Assembly: GCF_021353295.2 (NCBI RefSeq)
Contig: NZ_CP120635.1
Span: 621,501 to 685,500 of the forward strand
Reading direction: 5' to 3'
From: Pseudodesulfovibrio thermohalotolerans
GTDB lineage: Bacteria > Desulfobacterota > Desulfovibrionia > Desulfovibrionales > Desulfovibrionaceae
DNA length: 64,000 nt
Made by a program: the position numbers and the translations under genes. Under the pieces are notes generated by a model that was given only the letters and a program-made list of their open reading frames with translations, searched no databases and was not told the DNA's origin. This document shows positions 30,047 to 38,549 of the stretch, piece after piece. Numbering within the stretch: position 1 is the first letter of the stretch; each line of letters starts with the position of its first letter.

Positions 30047-31927
30047 TTACTTCTTCTTGCCGATTTCGGTGACGGGGCTCTTGACGGTGCGCTCCTTCAC
30101 GTACTTTTCGTCAGCCGGGATAATCTTGCCGCCGCCGTAACCGCGGTCGCCCGGAGGCAGCTCGAACAGCGGGGTGGTGTCCTCGTACTTGAGCTCGGGC
30201 ATGTCCGCGCCTTCGGGCCAGTAGGCCAGGGTGCGGTTGAGCCATTCGGCGTCATTGCGTTCGGGGAAGTCCTCGCGGTTGTGGGAGCCTCGGGATTCGG
30301 TGCGCATCAGGGCCGCATGGGCGATGCACATGGCCAGCCGGACCTGTCCTTCGAGCTTGAGGGCGGCGGCCAGTTCGTGGTTGGCGCCAACGCCGTCGGA
30401 GACCAGGCCGACCTTGCGGGCCTTTTCCATGGTTCCCTGCAGGGTGGTGACACATTCCTCAAGGCCTTCCTTGTTGCGGAAGACGAAGCAGCCCTTCATG
30501 AGCGCTTCCTGCATCTCGTTGCGCACCTGGTAGACGTTCAGCTTGCCGTTGCGGCCGTGGATGACGTCGTGGATGCGTTCTTCCTGGCGCTTGACCTCGG
30601 CGTTGATGGCCTTGGTGTCGAAGGTGGTCTCGTAGCCCTTCAGGAACTCGACGACCTTGGCGCCGATGATGCCGCCCGCGACCACGGTTTCGGCCAGGGA
30701 GTTGCCGCCCAGCCTGTTGAAGCCGTGCATGTCCCAGCAGGCCGCTTCGCCCGCGGAGTACAAGCCCTTGAGACCGTAGACCGCGCCGTCCTTGTTGGTC
30801 CGGATGCCGGCCATGGTGTAGTGCTGGGTCGGGCGCACGGGGATGAGTTCCACGCGCGGGTCCACGCCCAGGAAGTGATGGCAGATTTCGTCGACTTCGC
30901 GGAGCTTGGTGGAGATGTGCTTGTCGCCCAGGTGGCGGATGTCGAGCCAGAGGTGCTCGCCATAGGGGGACTTCACGCCCTTGCCCGCCCGCATGTGTTC
31001 GGTCATCCGGCGGGAGACCACGTCGCGGGAGGCCAGCTCGGCCTTTTCCGGCTCGTAGATGTGCATGAACCGCTCTTCGTTGACGTCGAGCAGGGTTCCG
31101 CCGTCACCGCGGCAGCCCTCGGTGACGAGGATGTCGGTGGGCACGATGCCGGTGGGGTGGAACTGGATGGATTCCGGGTTGCCGATGGGCACGACGCCGG
31201 TTTCGTGGGCGATGATGTGACCGCCGCCGTCGCAGATGACCGCGTTGGTGGTGGCCTTGTAGATGCGGCCGAAACCGCCGGTGCAGATGGCGGTCGCCTT
31301 GGCCAGGAAGACTTCCAGTTGGCCGGTGCGCAGGCAGCGGACCACCGCGCCCATGCACTTGTCGCCGTCATGGATGAGGGAGATGGCTTCCTTCTTGTCG
31401 AAGACGTCGATGCCCAGCTCGGCGCAGCGGTTGTCCATGGTGCACATGACCGCGTGGCCGGTGCCGTCCGAAGTGTAGCAGGTGCGCCACTTGGCCGTGC
31501 CGCCGAAGGAACGGGCGGTAATCAGGCCCTCGTTTTCTTCCTTCTCGTATTTTTCGAACTTTTCGCCGCCCTTGAAGTAGAAGGACTGGCCGGGCACGAC
31601 GCGGTTCCAGGGCACGCCCCAATGGGCCAGGCGGCGCATCTCGATGGGCGCGGCGTCGGCGAAAAGGCGGGCGACTTCCTGGTCGCATCCCCAGTCGGAG
31701 CCTTTGACGGTGTCGATGAAGTGGACGTCCGTGTTGTCGCCCTCGCCCTTGGCGCAGTTGCCGAGAGCTGCCTGCATACCGCCCTGGGCGGCCGAGGAGT
31801 GGGAGCGTCGGGCGGGCACGATGGACAGGCAGGTGGCCTTGAAACCGTTCTGGGCGGCCTCGCAGGCCACGCGCTCACCGGACAGGCCGGCGCCGATGAC
31901 GAGGAGGTCGGAATAATATGTCTGCAT
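30047..31927 (-). CDS. frdA: Fumarate reductase/succinate dehydrogenase flavoprotein subunit
   Basis: A 626-residue flavoprotein with an N-terminal FAD motif VIGAGLSGERVACEAA, the SHSSAAQGGMQAALG segment that holds the covalently flavinylated His region, HPTGIVPTDILVTEG in the active site, and RPTQHYTMAGI and GGNSLAETVV near the second FAD region. The length and the C-terminal RSRGSHNRED-like sequence (ESRGSHNREDFPERND) fit the Wolinella/epsilon-type quinol:fumarate reductase. It interconverts fumarate and succinate. I set the start at ATG 31927, where TGAGGTG sits 6 bases upstream; the upstream GTG at 31936 lies inside that ribosome site. Confidence 0.95.
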   Translation of the reverse strand: MQTYYSDLLVIGAGLSGERVACEAAQNGFKATCLSIVPARRSHSSAAQGGMQAALGNCAKGEGDNTDVHFIDTVKGSDWGCDQEVARLFADAAPIEMRRLAHWGVPWNRVVPGQSFYFKGGEKFEKYEKEENEGLITARSFGGTAKWRTCYTSDGTGHAVMCTMDNRCAELGIDVFDKKEAISLIHDGDKCMGAVVRCLRTGQLEVFLAKATAICTGGFGRIYKATTNAVICDGGGHIIAHETGVVPIGNPESIQFHPTGIVPTDILVTEGCRGDGGTLLDVNEERFMHIYEPEKAELASRDVVSRRMTEHMRAGKGVKSPYGEHLWLDIRHLGDKHISTKLREVDEICHHFLGVDPRVELIPVRPTQHYTMAGIRTNKDGAVYGLKGLYSAGEAACWDMHGFNRLGGNSLAETVVAGGIIGAKVVEFLKGYETTFDTKAINAEVKRQEERIHDVIHGRNGKLNVYQVRNEMQEALMKGCFVFRNKEGLEECVTTLQGTMEKARKVGLVSDGVGANHELAAALKLEGQVRLAMCIAHAALMRTESRGSHNREDFPERNDAEWLNRTLAYWPEGADMPELKYEDTTPLFELPPGDRGYGGGKIIPADEKYVKERTVKSPVTEIGKKK

Positions 31928-31940
31928 GGAGTTCACCTCA

Positions 31941-32588
31941 CTAGCCTAACGTTACGAAGCGGATGAGGGTGATGACGCCGATGACCATGAAGATGGTGAA
32001 CAGGGTCGTCTCGAAGCGCTTGAAGCCCTTCCGCTGATCGGATTTCACGAAACCCCACTTCACGGCGATGCGGTAGAAGCCGACGCTGACGTGAAGTTCC
32101 ACGCTGGGAAGGAGGATCATGTAGAAAAGGAACCACCAGAAGTGCTGCATCCGCGCGGCGGACTTGGCGGCGGTGATGGGCAGGTCGTTGAGCACAACCC
32201 ACATGTGGATGGCGCCCAGGATCAGGATGATCATGGCGGTTACGGCCTGGACGACCCACAGCCACGTGTCGCGGTGCTTGAGCATCTTCGCATGGGCCCA
32301 GATGGTGCCCTGTCCCTCGGCGCGGAAGGGAATCTTGCGCGCGGCCAGGGCGAAGTGGACCAGGAAGGTCAGGAAGATAAGCGGGCCGCCGACCTGGGCC
32401 ATGTAGGTGGCTTCGAAGAAGCCCGCAATGGCGTTCATGACGCTCGGCGATATGACCACCGAGGACACGAGCAGCATGTGACACCACATGAACAGGATCA
32501 GGCTCGCTCCCGTCAGCATCTGCAGCCAGTCAAGGGCTGCATCGGTGAGGGACACGCCTGGGACGGATGTCGTAAAGGTTTTCATCAT
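31941..32588 (-). CDS. frdC: Fumarate reductase cytochrome b subunit (diheme, Wolinella type)
   Basis: A 215-residue membrane anchor with five helices. Four histidines sit within helices and fit the two heme b ligands: MWCHMLL (His37), FLVHFALAAR, LGAIHMWVV and SVELHVSVG. It binds menaquinol and passes electrons to FrdBA; running in the succinate direction costs membrane potential. It is the first gene of the frd-fum-mae operon. Two ATGs are adjacent (32588 and 32585) and AGGTGA lies so close that the second may be the true start. The sigma-54 promoter 190 bases upstream is the probable control point. Confidence 0.93.
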   Translation of the reverse strand: MMKTFTTSVPGVSLTDAALDWLQMLTGASLILFMWCHMLLVSSVVISPSVMNAIAGFFEATYMAQVGGPLIFLTFLVHFALAARKIPFRAEGQGTIWAHAKMLKHRDTWLWVVQAVTAMIILILGAIHMWVVLNDLPITAAKSAARMQHFWWFLFYMILLPSVELHVSVGFYRIAVKWGFVKSDQRKGFKRFETTLFTIFMVIGVITLIRFVTLG

Positions 32589-32779
32589 TCTTCACCTGTT
32601 GTTCTGGATTGATACGAAATGGAATGAACCCCTGCCTTTCGAACCGAATCGCTCCCGGTTCCGGCCTTGTCCGCATCCGAGGCCGGATGCTTTCGCCTTT
32701 TCCTGGGATCGATGCGGTTGCTGAGATCCTCTTGGGAACCTCCTCTTACATCGGATATGGATCGCAACGTTTTAAGAAA

Positions 32780-32796
32780 AGCAACAGCTATGCCAG
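32780..32796 (-). promoter_or_regulatory. Sigma-54 (-24/-12) promoter of the frdC operon
   Basis: Read on the minus strand, CTGGCATAGCTGTTGCT matches the sigma-54 consensus YTGGCAC-N5-TTGCW. The GG and GC elements are correctly spaced. Transcription would start near 32769, leaving a leader of about 180 bases before frdC. The whole spacer between dctD and frdC (32589-32909) is otherwise non-coding and relatively AT-rich near the promoter. DctD, a sigma-54 activator with a GAFTGA motif, is encoded immediately upstream. Confidence 0.8.
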
Positions 32797-32859
32797 AAGG
32801 GCACGATGTGAAAACCGTGTAAATTCAGTGATATAACAGGATGCGAGGAAGGGGGTAAG

Positions 32860-32902
32860 CGGATTCTTGCCGATCAGGGGGGATGCGATCGGCAAGAATC
32901 CG
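32860..32902 (-). terminator. Perfect 16-bp inverted repeat behind dctD (terminator or activator site)
   Basis: CGGATTCTTGCCGATC (32860-32875) and its exact complement (32887-32902) flank an 11-base loop, 8 bases past the dctD stop codon. On the minus strand no T-run follows. The position 65-107 bases upstream of the sigma-54 promoter would also suit an enhancer site. Either role is possible. Confidence 0.5.
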
Positions 32903-32909
32903 CCGATAG

Positions 32910-34259
32910 TTATTCGGACCGTTTCAGTCCGTATTTGGTCATTTTTTCGTTGAGGGTGCGGCGGGGAATGCCGAGGTCGTCGATGACGTCCTTGATGACG
33001 CCGCCGTTGCGGTTCAGCGATTCCTGGATCAGGTGCCGTTCGAAGAGGGACACCTGCTCACGGAGGCTGACGGCCTGGGAGGCGTTGTCGCCGGTCTTGG
33101 TCGCTATGATCTTGGCGATCCGCTCCTTGGCCGGGAGCGGCGACAGAATGTAGCGTTCGGCCACGCTCTTGAGCTCGCGGATGTTGCCGGGCCAGTCGTG
33201 GCTCATCATCAGGGGGAGCCCGTCTGGTTCCAGCGGAGCGGCGGCCATGCCGTACGTGTCGGCCATTCTTTCCAGGAAGAAGGAAAAAAGCAGGGGGATG
33301 TCGTCCATGCGTTCGCGCAGGGGCGGGACGTTCACCTCCACCGTGTTGATGCGGAAGTAGAGGTCCTCGCGCAGGCGTCCTTCGTCGATGGCCGTGCGCG
33401 GGTTTTCGTTCATGGCGGAAATCAGCCGAAAGTTCACGGCGCGGGGCGAATTCGCGCCAAGCGGGGTGATTTCGCGCATTTCCAGGGCGCGCAGCAACTT
33501 GCCCTGGACGTCCAGAGGCATGGAGTTGAGTTCGTCCAGGAACAGGGTCCCGCTGTTGGCCGCTTCGAGCTTGCCAATGCGTTTGCCCTGTGCGCCGGTG
33601 AACGCGCCGCTGACGTGGCCGAACAGCTCGCTCTCCGCCATGTCGACCGGGATGGTCGCGCAGTTCAGGGCCATGTACGGCCCCTTGTTCAACAGGGAGA
33701 GGTTGTGGATGGCCCTGGCGATGACCTCCTTGCCGGTGCCGGTTTCGCCGAAGATGAGCACGTTGGCCCTGGTGGGGGCGATGTGGGTGATCTCCTTCTT
33801 GAGCTCGCGCATGGGCTGGCTGGTGCCCACCAGACGGGAATCGATGCCCTCGCATTCGGACAGGGCCATCTTGAGCTGGCGGTTTTCCAAAACCAGGCGG
33901 CGTTTTTCCAGGGCGCGCTTGATGGTCTCAACGATCTGTTCGGGCTCGAAGGGTTTTTCCACAAAGTCGTAGGCTCCGCCCCGGATGGCCTCGACGGCCA
34001 TGGCGATGTCGCCGTGCCCGGTGAACAGGACCACGGGGATGTGTTCGTCGATGGCCGCGATCTCCTTCTGGAAGGCGAGCCCGTCCAGGCCGGGCATCTT
34101 GACGTCGGTGATGACGATGCCGGCGTAGTCGGGCGTGATGTCCCTGAGGGCCACGCGCGCGTCGGCGTAGTCCATGACTTCGAAGTCCGACAGCTCCAGC
34201 CATTGCCGTGCGGAGTCCCGAACCGACTGCTCGTCATCTACCAATATGATTTTTTTCAT
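32910..34259 (-). CDS. dctD: C4-dicarboxylate response regulator, sigma-54 activator (DctD type)
   Basis: A 449-residue NtrC-class regulator. The receiver domain (1-120) has D8, D9, the phosphorylated Asp52 (VITDVKMPG) and Lys102 (VEKPF). The central AAA+ domain has Walker A GETGTGKEV, the sigma-54 contact loop GAFTGAQ and Walker B GTLFLDELN. The C-terminal helix-turn-helix is Fis-type (GGVIKDVIDDLGIPRRTLNEKM). It should be phosphorylated by DctB and open sigma-54 promoters. It overlaps dctB by 4 bases (ATGA). The closest promoter of that type is the one in front of frdC. Confidence 0.94.
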   Translation of the reverse strand: MKKIILVDDEQSVRDSARQWLELSDFEVMDYADARVALRDITPDYAGIVITDVKMPGLDGLAFQKEIAAIDEHIPVVLFTGHGDIAMAVEAIRGGAYDFVEKPFEPEQIVETIKRALEKRRLVLENRQLKMALSECEGIDSRLVGTSQPMRELKKEITHIAPTRANVLIFGETGTGKEVIARAIHNLSLLNKGPYMALNCATIPVDMAESELFGHVSGAFTGAQGKRIGKLEAANSGTLFLDELNSMPLDVQGKLLRALEMREITPLGANSPRAVNFRLISAMNENPRTAIDEGRLREDLYFRINTVEVNVPPLRERMDDIPLLFSFFLERMADTYGMAAAPLEPDGLPLMMSHDWPGNIRELKSVAERYILSPLPAKERIAKIIATKTGDNASQAVSLREQVSLFERHLIQESLNRNGGVIKDVIDDLGIPRRTLNEKMTKYGLKRSE

Positions 34260-36040
34260 GATCTGTTGTCATCCTGTTTCGGCTTGGACAAAGGCAGGTG
34301 AACAAAGAATTCGGCTCCGCGCGGGTCGCGGTTGGCCACCTTGAAGTCTCCCTTCATTTCCTTGACGATCTTGTAGGAGATGGACAGGCCCAGCCCTACG
34401 CCGATGCCTTCCTTCTTGGTGGTCACGAACGGCTCGAATATTTTCTTGCCGACTTCCTTGGCGATTCCGGGGCCGTTGTCCCAGACGTGGATGGTGGCCT
34501 TGTCCCCTTCCACGCTCAGTCGCACGCCGATGAGCGGGGAAGGGGTCTCCTGCAATGCGTCCAGTCCGTTTCGGAAAAGATTGATGAGGACCTGTTCCAT
34601 GCGCATCCGGTCGCCCCGGACATGGACGGGCTGGCCGGGCATGGAAAGCTTGAGGTCGCAGTTTTCGACCCGGAACTGGTGCTTCATCAGGTTGAGCGCC
34701 TCCTTGATGGCCTGGCGGAGGTCGAACTCGATGTTCTTGTCCGTGGTCCGCCGGGCAAAGGACTTGAGCTGCCCGGTGACCTTGGCCATGCGGTTGCCCA
34801 GCTCCGAGACCTTGATGAGGGTGGGATCAAGGTCGTCCAGCTTGTTGCGCCTGAGCATCAGCCTGCAACTGGCGATGTAGGTCTTGGTGGCCGCGATAGG
34901 CTGGTTGAGCTCGTGGGCGATGGCCGTGGCCATCTCGCCGAGGGCGGCCAGCTTGCCCGCCTGGACGAGCTCCTCCTGGGCCGCGCGCAGTTCGTGCTCG
35001 GTGCGTTTGCGCTCCTCAATCTCCTGGGCCAGTTTGCGGTTGATGTCCCGGATGTGGTTGGCCTCGACGGCTTGTTGCCGGGATATCTGCCGTTGCCTGC
35101 GTTCCCGGAGGAAAAGGCGGCTCAGCACGGCCAGGCCGAGGACGACGAACGTGGTCAGCGAGACGCCCAGCGTCCGTTCCCAGAGCGGACCCTGGGGCGT
35201 CAGGTAACTGATTTTCCAATCCGTTCCCGGAATGCCCCGGGTGTTCAGGAGGAACCGTTCGGCCCCGATGGTCGTTTCCTGCACAAAACCGAAGCGGGTT
35301 CTGGAGCGCCAGGGCAGATGCTTGAGCTGATATTTGGGGTAGTGCTCGCGGGCGTGGATTTCCCGGATCATGCCCGCGTCGAGCGGCGTCAGGGTCATGT
35401 ATTTCCAACTGGGGCGGCTGGTCAGGACGATGACCCCGTTGGAGTCGGTGACGAGCAGGGTCTCGCCGCCCTCCTTCCAGAGATGTTCCAGGGGGGAGAG
35501 AGCGATTTTGGCGACGGCCACGCCGATGATCCGGCTCCCGTCCTTGATGGGATGGGAAATGTAGATGCCGGGTTCGCCCCTGGTGATGCCCACGCCGAAG
35601 AACGTTCCCTGGCGATCGGCCATGGCGTCCTTGAAGTAGGGACGGAAGCCGAGGTCCAGGCCGATGAAGGCGTTGGGGCGGTCCCAGTTGCTGGCCGCCT
35701 TGACGATGCCGTCGGTGCCGATGATGTAGACCACGGACGACTCGGCGATGGTGTTCACCCGTTTGAGGAAGCGGTTGATGGGCACGCCTTCTCCGCCCTG
35801 GTTCAGGAAGGTGGTGACCATGCCGTTTTCGGAGATGAGGTAGGGCAGGTACTCGTACTTGCGCAGCTCGGAATCGAGCGTCATCTCGTACAGGGTCAGC
35901 CGTTCGTCGGAGACCTGTTTCAGGTCCTGGAGATCGTCGTACTGCACCAGCAGGCCGACGATGAACGGCAGGCCGATGAGCAGGAAGATGCCCAGGACCA
36001 TCGTAGGGGAGTTGAATCGCGTCTCGTTGAAGCCTTTCAT
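34256..36040 (-). CDS. dctB: C4-dicarboxylate sensor histidine kinase (DctB type)
   Basis: A 594-residue membrane sensor. Helix 1 (about 13-33) and helix 2 (about 288-308) bracket a periplasmic double-Cache/PAS sensor of ~250 residues typical of DctB, with RPYFKDAMADRQGTFFGVGI and ISHPIKDGSRIIGV. A cytoplasmic coiled coil leads to the kinase core: H-box LGEMATAIAHELNQPIAA, N-box LINLFRNGLDAL, G-boxes DNGPGIA and GVGLGLSISY. It senses succinate, fumarate or malate outside the cytoplasm in characterised homologues. It is translationally coupled to dctD. Confidence 0.93.
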   Translation of the reverse strand: MKGFNETRFNSPTMVLGIFLLIGLPFIVGLLVQYDDLQDLKQVSDERLTLYEMTLDSELRKYEYLPYLISENGMVTTFLNQGGEGVPINRFLKRVNTIAESSVVYIIGTDGIVKAASNWDRPNAFIGLDLGFRPYFKDAMADRQGTFFGVGITRGEPGIYISHPIKDGSRIIGVAVAKIALSPLEHLWKEGGETLLVTDSNGVIVLTSRPSWKYMTLTPLDAGMIREIHAREHYPKYQLKHLPWRSRTRFGFVQETTIGAERFLLNTRGIPGTDWKISYLTPQGPLWERTLGVSLTTFVVLGLAVLSRLFLRERRQRQISRQQAVEANHIRDINRKLAQEIEERKRTEHELRAAQEELVQAGKLAALGEMATAIAHELNQPIAATKTYIASCRLMLRRNKLDDLDPTLIKVSELGNRMAKVTGQLKSFARRTTDKNIEFDLRQAIKEALNLMKHQFRVENCDLKLSMPGQPVHVRGDRMRMEQVLINLFRNGLDALQETPSPLIGVRLSVEGDKATIHVWDNGPGIAKEVGKKIFEPFVTTKKEGIGVGLGLSISYKIVKEMKGDFKVANRDPRGAEFFVHLPLSKPKQDDNRS

Positions 36041-36103
36041 GCCTTGTCTGTCCCTGTGCCCGCCGCGAAGGCGGACGCTTCTGTTTCAGTCCATACGACA
36101 GCA

Positions 36104-36123
36104 ATAGGCGGAAATCCGCCTAT
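36104..36123. promoter_or_regulatory. Perfect palindrome upstream of dctB, resembles DctD sites
   Basis: ATAGGCGGAAATCCGCCTAT is a perfect 20-base palindrome 64 bases before the dctB start. Its core GCGGAAATCCGC is the same as the core of DctD binding sites I remember from rhizobial dctA promoters. It lies in a 219-base spacer that also holds an inverted repeat AGATGTTG / CAACATCT (36145-36173) and an imperfect GACATGA / TCAAGTC pair (36201-36223). Function is inferred. Confidence 0.55.
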
Positions 36124-36144
36124 CGGGCAAGGGGAAAAGCGGAG

Positions 36145-36173
36145 AGATGTTGTCGACTGTACAGGCAACATCT
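36145..36173. promoter_or_regulatory. Inverted repeat upstream of dctBD
   Basis: AGATGTTG (36145-36152) and CAACATCT (36166-36173) are perfect 8-base inverted arms around 13 bases. Possible operator or mRNA stem in the dctBD leader; no protein can be named. Confidence 0.35.
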
Positions 36174-36259
36174 TTGAATTATATGCTATTTCGCTAATGA
36201 GACATGACTTCATGCCTCAAGTCTAGCAAATAGGATACCGATACGCCGGGCGGGCGTGT

Positions 36260-38434
36260 TTATTGCGGAAAATTGTCGGTATAGGACACGGTGCCGTCGG
36301 GCAGGAACCAGATGCACGCGCTGTCGGGGGAGTATTTCTTGAGGAAAGCCGTGCCCTTGGCCGGTCCCATGATGAACAGGGTGGTGGCCAGGGCGTCGGC
36401 CAGTTCCGCCGTGTTGGCAACGACCGTCACGCCGATGGATTCGTGAGCCGAGTCCATGGTTGAGGGGTCGATGATATGATGGCGTGTGATGGGGCCGCCC
36501 TTTTTATCCGGGGTGACGAACTGCTGGTAGTCGCCCGAGCCGCATACGCCCTTGTCGCGGATGGGGATGGTTTGGAACACGGCGGAGTTGCGCGGGTGGC
36601 GGATGCCGATGTTCCAGTCGCGGTCTCCGAAGCAGCGGAAGTCGCCTCCGGCCTCGACAATGCCGGACGGCACGCCGTGCTTTTTGAGCAGGGCCACGGC
36701 CGCGTCCACGATGGACCCCTTGGCGATGCCGCCGAGGTCCAGTGCCATGCCCTTCTTTTTGAGCCGCACCCGATTGCCCGGCGGGTCCATGAGGACCATG
36801 CGGTAGTCAACCAGCCCGGATTTGGCCCGGGCCACGGATTCATCCATGGCGTAGTAGAAAGGCGAGGTGGTCAGGGCGCCGACCGTGGGGTCAAAGGCCC
36901 CGTCCGTGGCCGCGCTGAACTTGAGGGCGCGGTCGAGCAGGGCGAAGGCCCTTGGCGTTGTCTTGACCCAGGAGCTTCCCGCCGCCCGGTTGATGCGTCC
37001 GATGGAGCCGCGCGGGTTGCGGTGATCGAGGTCCTGTTGCAAGGCCCGCATGGCGGTCATGGTTCGGCGGGCGGCAAGGGAGGCGGATTTGCGGCTCGGG
37101 GCTTCGATGGTCAGCTTGACCACGGTGCCCATGGCCACGTCCGTGAAGCGGTAGAGGTCCTTGTCCCGGTCGTCGGGGTGGAAGTCCGGGGAGAGGGCCT
37201 GGACGAGGAGCAGCCCGAGCAGTGTTGCCGCGATTCCCGTGGAGGTCCAGGCCATGCCCCGGCCCCAGTGGAACTGGTCGCGGAAGATGTGGAACAGCAG
37301 CGGCAGGCAGGACAGCGCGCCGATGACCGCCGCCGCCTTGAGGGCCGGAGCCGGGGAGTGCAGGGTGTGGACCGCGAATCCGCCCAGCAGCGGTCCGAGG
37401 AGAAAGCCCAGCCCCGAGGCGAGGTTGGCCGCGCCGAAGACCGCTCCCTGGCGGCGGCTCAGGGTGGAGGCGAAAAACATGGACGCCGGGATGGACAGGG
37501 CCGCGCCGAGTCCGAGGATCACGCCGAAGGTGATGAATTGCCAGAGGGCGCGGCACTCGCCGAGGGCGTACAGTCCGCCCGCGCTGAGGAACATGCCCAG
37601 GACCACGCGGTCCATGTCGGGGTTCTTGTTGGTGAGACGTCCGGTTATCAGCAGCCCGAGGAAGGTGGCCAATCCCGGCGCGGCGAAGGTTGCCGCGGCG
37701 ACAGGCCCGTGCCGTCCGAGGACGTCGGCCAGGACGATGGGGTAAAAGGCCGTGGTCAGGCCGATGCCCAGGCTGCGGCCGCCGATGGCCAGGAGCAGGG
37801 CCGCGCCTTTCCCTCGGTGCCTCGGCGGGCTGGGATTGGCCGATTCGGCCGGGTGCGGAGCGAGGCTGGTGGCCGCATCCTCCGGCATGAGCAGGAGGGT
37901 GGCCGCCAGGGCCAGGCCCAGGCAGACCGACAGGCCGATGAGGACGGGCCCCATGACGCCGGTGGTGTAGAGCAGGCTGCCGATGATCGGTCCCGCAAAG
38001 GAGGCCGCGTTGAACAGGGCCGCGTTGGCCGCGAAGCGGCGGGACAGGGCCGGACCCGAGGCCGAGCCTCCGAGGGCGGCCAGTCCCACGGGGCGGATCA
38101 GGCCGGAGACCAGGCCCATGGCGGCCTGGACGATGTACAGGGAGGTCAGGCCGGGAGCCGTGAAATAGGTCAGGGGGATGAGGCATCCGGCCGAGGTGGC
38201 CAGGATCAGGACCGGCTTGGGGCCGAATCTGTCGGCGGCCATGCCCGCCAGGGGCGAGGCCAGAAGCTTGGCCAGGTAGTAGGCGGCGAACGCCGTGCCG
38301 AGCCATGCCCCGCTGACCCGTTCGTCCAGGCTGAGAAGCGGGATGGTGAAGGCGAACAGCCCCACGCCAAGGGTGGTGAAGAGTCCGCCGGTCAGGACGG
38401 CTGCGAAGGTGCGGTAATTGCCGTTCGGTTGCAT
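36260..38434 (-). CDS. MFS transporter fused to ApbE flavin transferase
   Basis: A 724-residue fusion. Residues 1 to ~390 form a twelve-helix major-facilitator domain with a proline-rich central loop (SPPRHRGKG) between halves. A thirteenth helix (about 402-422, TSTGIAATLLGLLLVQAL) then puts the C-terminal part on the periplasmic side. Residues ~430-724 are an ApbE domain: TDVAMGTVVKLTIEA, DPTVGALTTSPFY, ALDLGGIAKGSIVDAA, GDFRCFG, HHIIDPST and ADALATTLFIMG with the metal/FAD residues. ApbE attaches FMN covalently to Thr/Ser in proteins such as RnfG. Normal ApbE is a lipoprotein, so this anchoring is unusual. What the MFS half carries is unknown; a flavin or flavin precursor would make sense but is inference. 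It is the only ApbE seen in the window. Confidence 0.9.
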   Translation of the reverse strand: MQPNGNYRTFAAVLTGGLFTTLGVGLFAFTIPLLSLDERVSGAWLGTAFAAYYLAKLLASPLAGMAADRFGPKPVLILATSAGCLIPLTYFTAPGLTSLYIVQAAMGLVSGLIRPVGLAALGGSASGPALSRRFAANAALFNAASFAGPIIGSLLYTTGVMGPVLIGLSVCLGLALAATLLLMPEDAATSLAPHPAESANPSPPRHRGKGAALLLAIGGRSLGIGLTTAFYPIVLADVLGRHGPVAAATFAAPGLATFLGLLITGRLTNKNPDMDRVVLGMFLSAGGLYALGECRALWQFITFGVILGLGAALSIPASMFFASTLSRRQGAVFGAANLASGLGFLLGPLLGGFAVHTLHSPAPALKAAAVIGALSCLPLLFHIFRDQFHWGRGMAWTSTGIAATLLGLLLVQALSPDFHPDDRDKDLYRFTDVAMGTVVKLTIEAPSRKSASLAARRTMTAMRALQQDLDHRNPRGSIGRINRAAGSSWVKTTPRAFALLDRALKFSAATDGAFDPTVGALTTSPFYYAMDESVARAKSGLVDYRMVLMDPPGNRVRLKKKGMALDLGGIAKGSIVDAAVALLKKHGVPSGIVEAGGDFRCFGDRDWNIGIRHPRNSAVFQTIPIRDKGVCGSGDYQQFVTPDKKGGPITRHHIIDPSTMDSAHESIGVTVVANTAELADALATTLFIMGPAKGTAFLKKYSPDSACIWFLPDGTVSYTDNFPQ

Positions 38435-38549
38435 GTCGGTGTCGGGTGCCGGTTAAGCGGCGGTTCGCGGCGGCCGGGCCGGTTCCATGTGGTGAGCCAG
38501 TCTGAACGGAATCGCCGGAGTTGTCCACCCTCGGCGAATCGGGGCCGGA

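Noticed and set aside
36260..38434. MFS and ApbE as two genes joined by a sequencing error
   Set aside because: The frame is continuous and an extra helix between them gives the topology ApbE needs, which an accidental join would not produce.
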